Source: Aporrectodea caliginosa | Lineage: Eukaryota; Annelida; Clitellata; Crassiclitellata; Lumbricidae | Direction of reading: 5' to 3' | NCBI GenBank assembly: GCA_020284085.1 | Contig: JACEVL010000279.1 | Coordinates: 249,001-313,000 of the forward strand | DNA length: 64,000 nucleotides | Shown here: piece after piece, positions 30,115 through 45,686 of the stretch | How positions within the stretch are numbered: position 1 is the stretch's first letter | Layout: each line of letters starts with the position of its first letter | Translations under genes and position numbers: made by a program | Notes under the pieces: generated by a model | The model's database searches: none | Told to the model about the DNA's origin: nothing | What the model saw: only the letters and a program-made list of their open reading frames with translations

Positions 30115-33100
30115 CTGAAAGAGAACAAAATTGCAATATACCGGTAATGAAGATTACAAAAACCAGACAGACTGACAATCGAACATGAAACTTCTGGGGC
30201 AAATGCAAGTGACAGTCTCACATAATAAAAGATTGGCAAAAAACTGTAAAGCACATTTTTGCAGTATAGTCAGGCAATTTGGGTAAAAAGTGTAATTAGA
30301 TGACCAAGCATAACAGAAATGGATAGATTATGGAATAGCATAGCTAAAATAATATGGTTTTTGGTAACAAACAGGCAATGCATGATATAATATCCCAATG
30401 CTTTTGCATAAGCATTGGGAATAACCAAGCATTACCTAAAATAAGGGTGTACAAAATTAAAATTTCAAACACCCTTATTTTGCAAAGACCATGGCAAATA
30501 TCTCACAACTTATTTATAATACGTACTGGAAATATTTGTAGACCCTCTTCATAGTCATCAACATCTCCGCAGTCAAGATTGGCAACAAGCAATGGCCATC
30601 TCTTTGGTCAACAACAGTTGACCACAGAGTATGCAGAAGGTCAACCACAGCATTTATCACACCAGTTGTAATCTGAGCAGATCTCTTCTCCTGTATTGCA
30701 TCAGCACTAGACAAATCCAAACAATTACATTTATATAGTAACTGTAAGAAGAAATTGGCATCTTTACTGTAAAATTTTATAAAGTAGTCTTAAAAAGCAA
30801 TTAATTAACAGAAACCTAATTAATCAAACTGTATGGTTTTTTCTAATGGTTGAATATGCTCATTACTGATAATGCATTGTAATCTCCAGAATTAGTTTTC
30901 AAGTCTCATCTAACAAATCTGCTAATAAACAAGGTTTAGGAGATAAAAAATGTTGTCAAGCTTCATCTACAAAATCTTTTCTGTATATACAAGGCTCTGC
31001 CGTTTTTTATTTTTTGTATGTAACTTTATTTATTGATTAACTCTGTTACTATTTGTTTAATTTTATTTTTGTCTTATATCCCAACGTTGTCTAGTCCTTT
31101 CAAGGATTCATCTTATTTACGTCACTATTTAGTTTCATCAGTTGAGAAATAAACAGCACTGTACAGGAAATAAAATTTATAAAAGTTATTTGAATTTCTA
31201 AGTTATCCAAAATGTTGTCTTTGCACTCCAGTAATCTCTGATTGACTGACAAACTGACGGATATTACTCCATATCAAGTTCTAATACAAGTCAGAATTGT
31301 TAGTAGACCTACAATTTTTAATTAAGTACACTCTACAGTCTACTTACAAATTTTAGTTTTTAAGAGTTAGGCCTATATCAGCTTTGATTAATGTGGACTT
31401 ATGTATACAATTTAAATTTGAAAAGATTTAAATATTTTTAATTTCTCAATTTCTTTTTAAACCAAACTTAGGAAAAAGAAAATAATTGTTGTAACATTAC
31501 TGTTACTTGGTCTTTACTAATAAAGTTATGTTATTTGCTGATTAAAATTAAATTGTGTAAACAAGGTTTTTATTTTTAAATGCAGTAAAGATGTAGAAAA
31601 GTCAGATTATTTTCTTTTCCGTTTTTTCTCTTTTTCTCGTTTTTTATTTTTTTCAATAAAACGACGTTTTTTTCCATTTTTTATTTTGATTTTACCGTTT
31701 TTAACAACTATGGTTTAGGAGATCAAAAAAGTTGTCAAGCTTCATCTAAGTAATCTTCTCTGTATCTACAAGGCTTTGCCTGAAACTGCACAAATCAACA
31801 ATTCCAGAAAATTAGGTTAAGTCCAATTAGAAAACGCCTATAGTAAAATAGTATGTTGTACAATGTGGCAAGTTTTATATTATATTACATTACATCAAGG
31901 ACAAAGACAGTAGTAAGCACTCAGATGAAGACAGTTCCATAGTATATGTTCAGTAATTTCACACCTTCACTGATGAGGAACAATTTTCTACCATGTATTG
32001 CAAAAACAGGAGAGAGGCAAGCAACAGGCTCAACAGCGAATGAGTCATGGAGAAAACAATTGATCACAAGTATTGTTCTTAGCCAGAATGTAAAGTTTTT
32101 AAGCAATCGTAAGTTTTTAATTAATGAACCAAACAGACAAATTTAAACAAAAGGCATATTTTAACCCACCTAATGTTGGTAATCCAGGATAGCAATTGGT
32201 GATTTTCAACTAGATCTGTGGCAACTGTTCTAATTCCACAAGATTTCGTTATGATCTTCAACACCAACGTCTAAATGAGAAAATGTAACGACGTGCCAGC
32301 AATTTCATCACCAGCATTTTAGTACCAAAATTTAACACTCTAATGACGAGAGTGTACTACACAATGGTTTATTGCAGTTCACTGTTAAAGCGTTAACAGA
32401 AAAATAAATGGGATATCACTGAATATCAGCAGTTATCACTATCTGGTTGAATTTGGATATGGCACTCACATGATAACATTAAAAAAACAAGACCTGTCAA
32501 CACAGTCTACATCTACATACTGTTACATACATGGTAAGCACATATACTTAAACAAGAAATGTCACATACGATATTTTACCACATCACTTAAAACCATCCT
32601 AAAATTCCATGGCTTGGCTTTGAATAGCAGATGCAACAAAGACCCAAATAATACCATTTGATCACTACATCACCCTAATAATGTTTGAATAGCATACAAA
32701 ACATCACCCTAATAATACAAGATCACCACAGACCAAGCATATGTCAGAAACGGTTAAACACTTGAAAATGTGGCTTAATCCTTTAACAACAAGCTGCATT
32801 CAGTGTTGGTTCCCAGTCACTTTTAGTACATGCTCATCGTTAAAGTGTTAAAGCTGACTTGTGATTTTACCTGAGTATGAGGATCACTAATAGGAGATGT
32901 GTAGAATCCCATGATGATCTTGAAAGTGAAACGCTTCTCCATTATGTGATAGTCATGTGTATCCCGGAGACCATCCAGAAGCTGAGTCAGAATCCATGAC
33001 CGTTCTGTCTTGTACTACAAAACAGATTATTTCCTATTGTTTATGTTATTCAATAGTGAAACTTCAGTATTTCGAACTGCCGGTTATATCGAATGCCAAT

Positions 33101-36100
33101 GGCCCAGCCACAACTAATGCAAATACATAAAAATCATAGCTCTGTTTTATCAAACCATTTAATATCAATGTCTTGCTTATCATGGTCCTTTTCGGTCTTC
33201 ATCAGACTGCTGGTTGGCAGATAAATCAAAGTTACACAGCCACTCTGCGACTCACTGTTATTGGCCTAGTTGCAGCTGACTGATGAGTAATTAACATGTA
33301 TGTTTTCTTTTCCGACTGGCTCCAGGTATGACATAAAGACTGAAGCACATGTATATGTGGTCACTGGGAGGAGATCAGTCAATTGAGACTAAGTGTTATC
33401 TAACTTAGTCTTCATATTGTGTGTATATACAATTATACATATGTATAATGATACATAAGTGAATACAGTTAGACACACAATGTAACCAAAGGTTTTAATT
33501 TACAGCACTTAGAGGGATCAGTGTAAATCATGCATCAAAACTTATTATGTTAACAATAGCATTTTTGGTTTACCTCAACTTGAGAAGTGAAAAATAGTTT
33601 GTAGAATTCTGGAACATTGTGAATATCCATTGTTGGCTTCAGCAGAAGAAATTCATTTATCAGAGAATACATGTGATTTTCTGTTGAAAAAGAAGCAAAA
33701 AAACAATTCATCAATGAAAAATGACCTAATACCATCATTCCCTTCAGTAGAGCAATATAGTTCTAATACAAAATCGTCATTCAGTTTGCCTTTATCTACT
33801 GCAATTGCCAGTATTTGGAAAATTGAGTGCGTATTGTAAGTTAGTCACTTAGTTTCTTGTTGCTTCCTATACAGGTATTGCATAATTGATTACATATTAA
33901 GTACAACTCACTTTAAAGTAAAACAATTCACTTACTCGGTATGAGCATAAGATGCACAGCTTTCGCGAGGAAAATGGTGATGATGCTAGCAAGCTTTTGA
34001 TTCGGCTGATCCACACTGTTTCGCAGGCATTCGAGCACGTATGACACCTGAATCTTTTCAAGGAATCTGCTTTTCACAAGGTGATTACAGAATGCTGACA
34101 GAGTGTGATAGGCCAGTGAGCGCAGACCAGCATCGTAGCAACTTAGAGCTGCTATGACGTAACCCAGACAGTGGTGTTCCACAAATGTGAAACAGTTGAC
34201 CATGGCACCTGCAGAAAAGACACGTGTTTAAAAGATACAACAAATACTACAGCAGCTGCTAACTGAATAGAGTCCAATTCAATCTACACTACATTTGCAT
34301 ATCTACCAGTACACAGTATTACAATTAGTTGCACAAGTATAGTACATGATCATTTGGAAATTTTAACACTTATTGTATCTAAAAACAGGAAAAGCTGGAC
34401 TCAAACTGGTCTAATGTTTTGGACGTTTTTGTCGAATTTGTCCACTCTTTGAGTCATTCAGGTTAAGACTCAGAGCTTGCCTGTTGCAAGCTGCTTAGCA
34501 ACTACCGTGTGCTTTCTCAGATTTCGAATGAATTCCACTGTCTACAATCCCCAGTGAATTACAATCATGAATTATGGTTTTCTACTCAAAGCGAGCACTG
34601 TTTAATTCTTAGGTCATTAGCATAATAATGGTGCTATTTAGGTCAGACTGGAAACCAATATAAAATTACTCAAACTTACAGCATTTTCCAAAATCACAAA
34701 AACGCATCCCACTCAACATCGGACGACAGGGGACATTATTACAGCAATTTTACATAACGCCCCTTCATAGGGGTTGCATACTCGGGAGTGCTCAGGCTTA
34801 GCCTACTGGTACACTTCAGCCAAGAATACTTCAAAGCCTCAGACCACACTTCTTAGGAGTTTTTATTGAGGTGTGTAAACTGTTTAAATGTGTTAAGTTT
34901 AACTCCTAACCTATTAAAATCTTCATAATAAGAAGTTTTATACATTTGTAATTTAATTATCTAAAACTTATTAAGTCAATGTTTTTAATTATGCAGAAAA
35001 TCTATTTCAAATTTAAAGCTTGGCATACCTGGTTCAAGCAGATGACTAAACAATGGGAGGAGGAAGGCTGGGTCATAGCTGTCTGGTTCTGACTTCAGAA
35101 AGTCAATGTCATACACTTTATCATTCAACTGCAACAAAAAGAGTACATGAACTTACTGAAAAATAATACATGTAAATACATGTAGCCTGAAACTCTTATA
35201 ACAGTGTTTTTGGGAGCCATATCAAGCGAAGCTTTAAATTAGGTTTTGTTATAACAAGGCAACTTCCTACAGCTTAACTAAACTTGGAATCCATATCCAT
35301 GCCCACTTAATATCAGAATTTGTATTGTAAAAATCTAGGCATGTTATGAGAAGACTCCAGTATTAACTTCTGTAAAGTTCAAGTAAATAAAGACAAATTC
35401 TGCACAGTCTAGTAACCAGTCCAACATTACATCTCACATGAGAAAGGATTTTCTCTAACAGTCAAATATTACTTTGGTCTGCTTTACACAGCAGCACTTC
35501 TACTAAAAGGTAAACATCAGACAAAAGACTATGTTACACAACACATATATAGCCAATGATAATTATATAATTATTTAAGGATCCTGAGACACTATCAAAC
35601 TCGGATCTTTACTGCAGGGTGTGTGGAGTACAATACAACACACAATACAACACATCACAATACAATGATAGGGTATGTTCGGTGCCTTGCAGCTGGAGGG
35701 TTGGAATGAATATTTGATCTAGGGATGGGCAAGTCCTTTTACCTCAAGTGAAACTTCGATTCCTCAGTCGAAAGGAGCCTCTGAATGGGAAATCTGAGAA
35801 GCGACTAACAAGTGACAATATATAAAGAGAATGAATATTTGAAGATTATTTACCTCAAGTGTTCGCCTCAGAGGAATATTGAGAAGCGACTGAAAGACAC
35901 GAGACTTATCAAGCAAGTCTATGACGTTCTCCATTGTCTGTTCTGGTAGCAAAGACATGCCCAGAGTTTTGCGACTTGCTTGGTGCTCCACGGCCTTCAA
36001 TCCCCAGAAGTAAGGTCTAAAGAGAATCATGCAACAGAAGCATTACCATCTACCATTACGATGCTAAGTTAAGAGCTTCTTAACGAATAACAGCCGAACA

Positions 36101-39100
36101 GGCACAGTTTCACTATACAACAGGAGTATATAAGCAACAAAATAAAAACAAACATATGAATTCAAGCCTGTGACCACCTAAGCTAAACATAATGCCATAC
36201 TTCTTTTCAGAGCTCCCTCAGCTCATCTACTTTCTCCACTCTCCATTGCTTTCATTGCATGGATCACTTACTTCTTATTCAGTTTGATCAGATAATGTGC
36301 AGAGGCCTTGTAAATATCCCCAATGTCACTCCTGCTGATTGCAACTGGGACCAAGCCCACATAAAACAGGGTCTTAGCATTCAACACATGTCCTTGCTGG
36401 CATTACTTGCCTTTTTTGGCTTCAGCCATAGGCAATGCACTTCAATATTGCTCTCTTGTACTAGCCCTGGAACAATGATCAGCTGAATCGAGTGCTTCTG
36501 TCCTGGAAAGATCACTTTCTCACAATCACGCTGGGGTCAACTCCTGTAAAAAGGGATCTGGTATCTCTGATGGCCTCCAACCTTTTCACCTGCCCGGCAC
36601 CAGGTCATTGAAAAACAGTTTCATCACTGCATTCGGGCAATTGGCTTCTGGCACCTCCCATCAGTGCCTGTGGTCTGAGGCTTGATGACGCCATCCACAT
36701 AGCAATTGGCCTGTGCCTTTGGGTTGATCTTTGTACCCCATATGGATAATAATAGTGGTGCAATTGCTCACAACAGATGGCTCGCATGGCCTTTCATGTC
36801 ACCTGGGATACGCTCAGACAATAAGACATGCCCTTATAAATAATATCATTTGACATGAGCTAAACAAGGCCTGTTTTCCTGTAACAGAGAAGCCAGCAGC
36901 CTGTTTTCCCTCTGACAGGAGAAGCCAGATGCCCTTTCATGGGAGAGTTCAAAATGTTTGGTCAATGTCATTGACACCTTGGTAGAGTCTATCATCCACA
37001 GCTGTCGAGGCTCCGGATGTTGCCATTGAAATAGCGGCTAAAACAAAACCAGTCAAGTACACTGCAATTCTACAAGAAAAAATGCAGTAATGCACAACAC
37101 TGCTTACTGGCAATGTTAACAAGCTCAGTCCAAATAACTGTAGTTGGTCATCAAATGATAGTTTACTGAATAATAGCAAACTAGTGTATGCATAAAAATT
37201 CTGAAAACAAATACAACCATGTAAGTTGAAATGGAAACATCACTTACTTGAAGTCTGTGATCTTACAGCCAGCATTTTCATAGAGATGCAACAACAGTAG
37301 CAGCTTCTGATCTACAAATTCCAACAGCAAACATGAAAGCCAAACATCTATTTTAAATAAACAGATAAGAGAAAGTGAAAAAACGTGCGTAATAATCAAC
37401 CGTATGCACTTGAAACTGAAAATGTTGCATTTCTAAATTCTCAAAAACATTTTTAAAATTTCTTCAAAAAGGTTTTCAGAAGTTGTTTTAAATTAAATTT
37501 TAAAATGAGTAAAATTGTACATAGATTTCAAACTGATGAAGGATTGACCTGTTGCACTGAGTGTTGCATGGTAGGCACCAAGAAGAAATGTAATATGTGT
37601 TGTCTTACAACACTTGCTGGAACGCCTAACCAGACTGTGTAACAAAGATATCGTAGCATCTAAAATAAAATATCAACAAAAATAAATAATAGAAAATATT
37701 AGTCAATTAGTTTAGACAAGTAGAAAACATTTAAATAAACAAAAATGACGAACTTGAATAGTCCTACATTTGCAAAACATACCACTTAAAGAATTCCTTT
37801 TAAGCAAACAAGGGGGAACAAGAATACATATAACCAAAAACAATTTTAGAATTGTAAAAAGTTAATTCAGTTCAGAAAGAGGAAAGTATGTATACTGACA
37901 TTATCAAACTCAAATTAAAATCAAGTCCTCAATCCATTCCAGTTATTATAAGAAATTATCATAGCTGAAGACTAACAGGATACACTTGCCTTTGGTATCG
38001 TTATCCGTTTCCTTCATTATTGTTGGCATAAAATGAGACTGTGAAATAATCATTTCAAATACATCCACAATTGCTAGACCATTCTTTGCAACTGGCTTAT
38101 CCATATCATCCACCTCGCCCTTCAGTGTATACAGCTGAGAAATCAATTCCTCCAGCAGCTTCAGGAAACAGTGATCAGTGCTATGATTCCTAAACAGAAG
38201 AATTGGATGAATTTTCAACAGCATAATTACTAACCAATGACAAAAGATTAAACAATACAGTATGCAAACAGAAAATAATTAGCAAGCAAAATACTAAAAA
38301 TACACACCTCAGTATGATTACAATTCATAGTATGAACGGATGATCACATGTTATTACAGGAGTCGAATTTAACTGTTTGGCAGTCAAGTGGGGCACCCAT
38401 CATGTCCTACTGCTCATTTTACATATCTGGCGAATGCAAGGGTAGCAGGAAGTGATCCCATGTCTGTGTTGATCTTCTACTCTTTGTGCCAGTGTTACCA
38501 TTAGTGGTTTGAGGTACAATATCATTTTTAATCCAACAATTAAACAAATTCCATTTAGTGTAGAAAACACACAAGTTTTCGAGAAATATCGTTTTACATA
38601 AGATTGACATTTAGGTGCACCCAAACCATTGTAAAATTTGTTCATCAAAGCAATTACAATACCAGTAGCACATTCAATTAATCTTTTATCACAAAATCAA
38701 CAAATACAAGGATTATAAGAATGTTATCTGAGTGCCTACCTTAATCCGGCTCTAACAAAGTCATCCCAAAATGACTGAAGATTTTTTCGAAGAAATGAGG
38801 ACTTCATTTTGTGAATCTAAAATAAATATGGTAAGTGGCACCAAAAACTTAAATACAATGTGTGATGCCACACAAATTCAGGCAAATACACCTACTGAAG
38901 TGACCAAACTGATAAATAAAGAAGGAAACAGATGATAACATATGACCCAACAGTAAATGATGCTGATTACAAGACAACATTAATGATAGCTTAACATTGT
39001 TTTAATAACAGAAACTACTAAAGGAACCATTTATGAGAACCTAAAGTAAACTAAAAAGCAACATAGCACCTTTCTACAAAATAATTGATTAATGATATCA

Positions 39101-42100
39101 CTTGGTTGGAAGTGCTTTGGCCAAGTATCCAGATACTGTGCTTTATAGATTCTTTGAATGAATAACTGATACAAAAATTGAATTAATTTATATTAATACT
39201 GAACATTAATGGGAATTAAACACTTAGTTTTATTTTAGCAATATAAATGTCTTTCCGTTTGGACTTTAAAGCATCAGTTATTGCTGTCGCATGACATACA
39301 AAGCCTTCATTCTTTAATCTTTCTTAATCTATAGTGATTATCAAATGATATTCTGCACATCACCAAGTACTGTATACCTCATACACCGTAAATAAATAAT
39401 TACCGATAAAAACTTTGATATGATTCCTATGAGAAGCTGACAGGCCTCATCATGGTCAGTTTTACTGCTCAAGAGAGATGTCAGGGTTCCAAGACAGGCA
39501 CTGATAAACTGACAGGCCATTTCCTCACAATCAGGCGTAGATTTGGCCAGGAGATCCTCGCAGAGAGTAACATACGCTCAATCTGCGCTGGCTCCAAATA
39601 CGACTGACTTGAGACCACAGAAATCAAGCGATTCCAACAGTCATTTACACTATCTGTAAAGTAAGACAAGAACACTTTCTTCATAATCTAATTCTCAGAG
39701 ACAACAGATCATTGTCTAGCTATTAATTATTTACCATACTTAAAATCTTCAGCAATATAAATTGGCTATATATCATTTTGTTCGTACTTTATTCCTAGAC
39801 AACAATCTGTGTTGAAAAAGTTGAAAAACTGCTCTTGCTGTGGAATAATTAGGCAAATTATAAAAGCATTGCTTACATCACAATCTAATTGATCTACTCA
39901 AGAGCACCTTATAGTGAACACAGAATCTATGCTGAGTTGAATCACATGAAACATTACATATACCTCATCAAACAGCACAGACCAAAGGCTACTAGATCTA
40001 ACAATGCTCAAGGAAAAGGAATCTATTCAAGTTCAGAAGACATGAGTATGATACAGTGCTCTCTTGTGGTCAAAGCATTACTTTTCTCGGTTCTAGGACA
40101 ATTGGTCATAGGACGATCGGTCATAATTATGGACGATTGGTCATAGGGCCTATTGGTCATAGGACTATCAGTCATATGCCGCTAATAAACCGGCATAATT
40201 GGTTGTAGTCGTATGTTAGGGACATTCTTAGTTTTAAGACAAACACACCAAACGTAAAATAAGCAACTTATTAAGACATTCATCGTTTTTAGACAAATAC
40301 AATCAGTGCCAATCAAGAAACTTATTAGGATAATATCTTGCAGACATCAATGCACTTCAAAGAACTTAACGTTCAGTAGATAAACGCACATCAAAATCCA
40401 ACGCACTTTCATTCAAGTAGTGAACAATCTTGCAGTATTCATTTTCAAGCTATATCTGTTCTACTGGCGTTCTAGAGTCTAGACTATTATGTATTTTTCG
40501 TATTTCACAGTAAATGATCCAGTAAATGGTCGTTCGTGTTTTTAAAAGCTTCTCTGTTTTAGCCTTGAGCTAACAATAGTCCAATCGCCAATAGGCTCTA
40601 TGACCAATAGGCCCTATGACCAATCGTCCACATGACCGATAGTCCTATGACCGATCGTCCTATGACCAATCGTCCACATGACCGATAGTCCTATGACCAA
40701 TCGTCCTATGACCAATCGTCTGTATACCCTTTTCTCACATAAAATTTTGCATGTCCTTAAGCATCTGAGGAATTATCAATGCAACAAAAACCTCAAATAA
40801 AGTTCAATTGAGAGCTTAAAGACAAATGGTAACCAGAAGCCAGTAACATCCCAGTGTAGTACTGAATCATGATTTTCAGGAATTTGTAAAGCATGGCATA
40901 TTTTTCTACAGAAAACAGATTCTTGAAAAGAACTTGAGAATCTTACCAGAGGCTGCAATGCTTATGAGCTGATGAAGAAAGTTGGTGATGACAGCTATAT
41001 TCGTACTCTTGCTGATGGTATCTTTACACACGACATCCAACAGATGGCACCAGTAGTGTTTAAAGATGAACTGACTGAACTCATCATCTGCAACATAAAG
41101 AAAGTCAATGGTTTTGAATAAAAAAAGGCATCTTTTTGATAGAAAAGGTACACATTTGCAACTAAAACACCTCATCACCAAGCTTAACTGCCTAACAAAC
41201 ATCGGCAGCTGTAGTAGTGAGATAAAACCTTAAATAATTAATAATGGAGGAAAGGGAGGAGGTGCGAATGGGTTTGACCCTCTTCAGTTGAACAGAATAA
41301 CGCATTGCAAAACATGTCCTTAAGCATCTGAGGAATTATCAATGCAACAAAAACCTTACTCTCAAATTATCTGGCACAGAAATTATATTAGCCATCAGAT
41401 GCATATTAAATTAATCACAAGAGAAAAAACTTTGACTGCACAAAAACATGGAACTACTCAATGGGAAGATTTGTGTGACTAAACTAGAGGATGAAGCTTT
41501 ACAGATTTCCATGATAGGTGTGCGAAATTCAACATTTTCCTCAAAGCATTTTTAATTAAGGAAGAACCTCCTCAACGTTAACGGATTGCATTTAATACTA
41601 ACGGCAGAGGAAAATTACAATATTGGCAGATCAGTGATACATCCAAGAATTCATTTTATGTTAACTAAAGACACTTTCCACAAGTGATAAATGGAATAAG
41701 GTTGCTTACTTTTGGCTGACCTCTTCAAAACCTCAAACATCACTTCCTGGTATTCAGCCTTTGCCTTCTTCCATTTCTTGCTGCCAGTGCACCAATGCAC
41801 TACCCATCTCTGACAGTTGTCACTTACACTCACCAGTGCTGCCAACACTGACAGGACACGCTGGTCTCCAGTCTCCAACAGTCTTATTAGGACATCTTGC
41901 TGAACATGACTGCTGTACTCTGGGACCTTGTGGATAAGGTCTACTAAAAGTTCACAAAATGCACCAGAACTGATTTCAGCCAAGTTTAACATTTCTCCAA
42001 AGAATTTTGTTGACAGCTTTGGCTGGCCACTTGCACATACTAGTCTTCGGAATGTCTTTAACAACACATTACCAAACTGGCTCAAAGCCCCACTGTCATC

Positions 42101-44903
42101 TGTAAGCTCAGATTTCTTTTCAGCTAGCAATGTCTCTGCAAATTCCTGAACAACGGAAAGCTGTATCAGGTTTATGAAGCCACTGACAGCATCTAAAACT
42201 TCCTCTTCCCAAGTTTCAGGTCGGATGTCTTTCATTCTCTCTTCGACTCTCACAACGAGAGTCTCAAAAACTGCAAGTGCCTGATCTGGAAAATAACCTA
42301 CAATTTCCTCAGCCAGGAGCGACAGCTTTTTGGTCACGATCTGCATAGCCTTCTTACAAAAACTGGGCTTCCTCCCTTCTTGATTGCCTTTTGGCTGGCA
42401 GAGGAAATATTTCTGAACTACAGATGAATGAAATATTGCACAAGATAAATCCTGTAAGATTTTTTTGGCATCTGCATCTGGCATCATGTCTAGGATTAAA
42501 AGGTCGTCTGATGGCGTCTTCTCAATTTCTTCTTCCAATTTGGTTTGTTGTAATATTAATTTTTCACAGTGTCTCATGATTTCAGTCAAAAGCTGCAAAT
42601 GGAACAACGCTTCTTCTTTTTGACCTTTATCACCCTACAGTAAAATAAAAACATTTTATTATTTTGCTAGCAGTTCAAGTATAAGTATTACATGGCAGCC
42701 TTGGCATAGTCAATATAATACTACCAAAAACAGCGATGTTAAGCATCATATATACTCATTTATTGAAAACATTATGTTGTAAAACCGCAACTTAGCACAG
42801 AGATATAAATGACTAATAGGCTAAAATTTTATTATTGGCGGCTGACCTTAGTAGAACAAAGAGCCTAAAGGTCCAACTGTCTGGTATGTCAACAGTTCAC
42901 TCTAGAGACCCATACATGAGCCTGATTATATCTTGGAGGGTGAATATCCATTGTAAAACCTGGGCCTTGCATCCCTTAACCCTCTCACCCCTATAGCTCC
43001 ACAGCAAGCGGAACGCCCACCCGATGGCCCTGAGCAAAAAGTAAATTTTGATAAAAAATAGTATATATATATATCCATATATATATATCCATATATATAT
43101 ATATGGATATATATATATATATATGCATAGATATATGTGTGTATATATGTATGATATGCTATATATATATATATATATATATATGTACATATGTATATAT
43201 ATATATGTGGATATAAGTATAAATATATATATGTATATACTTATATATATATATATATATATGTGTGTGTATATATGTTTATATATATATATGTATATAT
43301 ATATGGATATAAGTATATATTGTATATATATATATGTGTGTTCATATATATGAGGAGCTTTCTTGCAAAACCAGACAAATCCACTTTTTGGTTTTTTTCC
43401 GATATCCATATCTGCGCGTAGCCCATTATTGTTTGCATCAACCTACACCGTGATTTCATGCAAAACCATACTAATAAGTGAAGTTTATCCATTGAAGAAT
43501 AAGACCTTTCGTGCATAACCAGACAAATCCACATTGTCGTTACATGCAAAACCAGACAAATCCCCAACCAATCGCAGCAGCGGAATCAGTCACGTGCAAT
43601 GACGTTTTCTAATAACATAACATTGTTGTTTGTGAAGCTTCGTTAAAACGTACTAACACTTCAGTCAAATATTTTTACAGTAAATTATTATTACTGTTTG
43701 GAAGTAATGGAAATTGCCAGGGAAGAAAACGATCTGGGCCGAGTAGAGTAATGGGTAATCCCGTAGTTTAGGTTGCTAAATTATTCTAATGTCTTCAATG
43801 CCGTGAGGCTACTTGACGCTGGTAAGTAGGCTAAGCACTCTACCTATGTCCATCATAACTATAATCAATCCCGCTTCCATTTAATGAAAACATGACCCAA
43901 CTTCTATTTAACCAGAAAAATATTTTTCATCAATGGAACTTTTATGTAAGCAAAGAACTTTTTCCATGGGTCCACCTTCGCCTTACGGAAACAATTATTT
44001 TTATTATTCCAGCTTCTATTGCATCAAAAACTAAGTTTCATCAATCCAGCTTTTATTTACGAAAAAATTATTTCCATCAATCCAACTTCTATGTAAAGAT
44101 AGAAATGGTTTCATCAGTCCCACTTCCAGTTAGGGAAACAATTTTTTTCCTCAATCCAGCTTCCATTTCATTTTGACGATATAAAATAATTTAGCAACCT
44201 AAACTACGGGTTTACCAAGGTAATATTCGTCAAGTTACTGTTTGTACCTTGTTCCTGACATTGTGTTTTGTGAATATTATTAGTTTTGATAATAGTGCAG
44301 CACAAACACATTGATTTGGTGTTCTTTGAATGATTACAATAATACAATTAAATTTTACTGGTAATATTGAGGAATGTTCATAATGCTTTACAGTGCAACG
44401 GGAATACTGGATCAAAACCAGACAAATCCGTTATATCGTGCAAAAGGAGACAAATCATATGTTTATAACCATGTATGACCTATTTAACAAGGTATTTCCA
44501 GAAAAATTTCTCAGGCACAATAATGTTGGTCAAAGGCCTAACAAGTCACACCATTCCCCTTTTCAAATTTGCTGCAGGTATTCTTTGATTGAAAAATCTC
44601 ATTTTTCTCAAAATCATATAAAGTGGATTTGTCTGGTTTTGCAAGAAAGCTCCTCATATACATATATATATATGTATATGTATATATATACATATATATA
44701 CATATACATATATATATATATCTATATATATGAACACACATATATATATAGATGGTCAGTAATGCATTGTGCTGCGCATTGGAAGTAAAAATATACTTGT
44801 TTCATTGGCTAGATTGATAGCAGTAGCATGAAACAAAGTCCCACTAAAACACATTAATTGCCACTTTAACCCTCTTGCCCCGTATATGGCCCTGAGCAAT
44901 AAG

Positions 44904-44948
<45 letters not shown>

Positions 44949-45619
44949 TCGTCACCAATGCGCTCCTGGGTTCGCTTCCCGGTCGGGTCGGTTTATCAGA
45001 GATTAATTTCTCGGATCTTTACTGCGGGTGGCTCGGTCGCAATTATAAACGTGGAGTACAATACAACACACAACACAACACAATATACTGGGGCGCGGTG
45101 GTATAGGGGTATGTTCGGTGCCTTGCAGCCGTAGGGTTGCGGGTTCGAATCCACCTCAAAGCCACCAGCCGTAGGGACTCCTGGGCAAGTCTCTTCACTC
45201 CGCAATTGCTCATGCGCTTTCAAGTGAAACTCCGATTCAGCGTCACAAGCAGTAGTCGGGAGCGCCTCTGAATAGGAATCTGGTAGGGGCGCTATAACAA
45301 GTGTTCAAATACAATACAATACAATACAATATAAAATATATACTTATATCCATATATATATATATATATATATACATATGTACATATATATAGACTTATA
45401 TATATAAGTATATATATATATATATATATATGGATATAAGTATATATTGTATATATATGTGTGTTCATATATATACATATATATATATATGTGTATATAT
45501 ATATATACATACATATATATACATATATATATATATGCATATATATATGTATATGTATATATATACATATATATACATATATATATATATATGTATATGT
45601 ATGTCAGCAATAATAAAGA

Positions 45620-45686
<67 letters not shown>

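Noticed and set aside
36949..37179. Extra URB1 exon ([20 protein letters not shown])
   Set aside because: It would fall between two exons already joined in phase and has no counterpart in the family; it is probably intronic or retroelement-derived.
45090..45160. tRNA gene
   Set aside because: Head B of a composite SINE with a SINE body and tail behind it.
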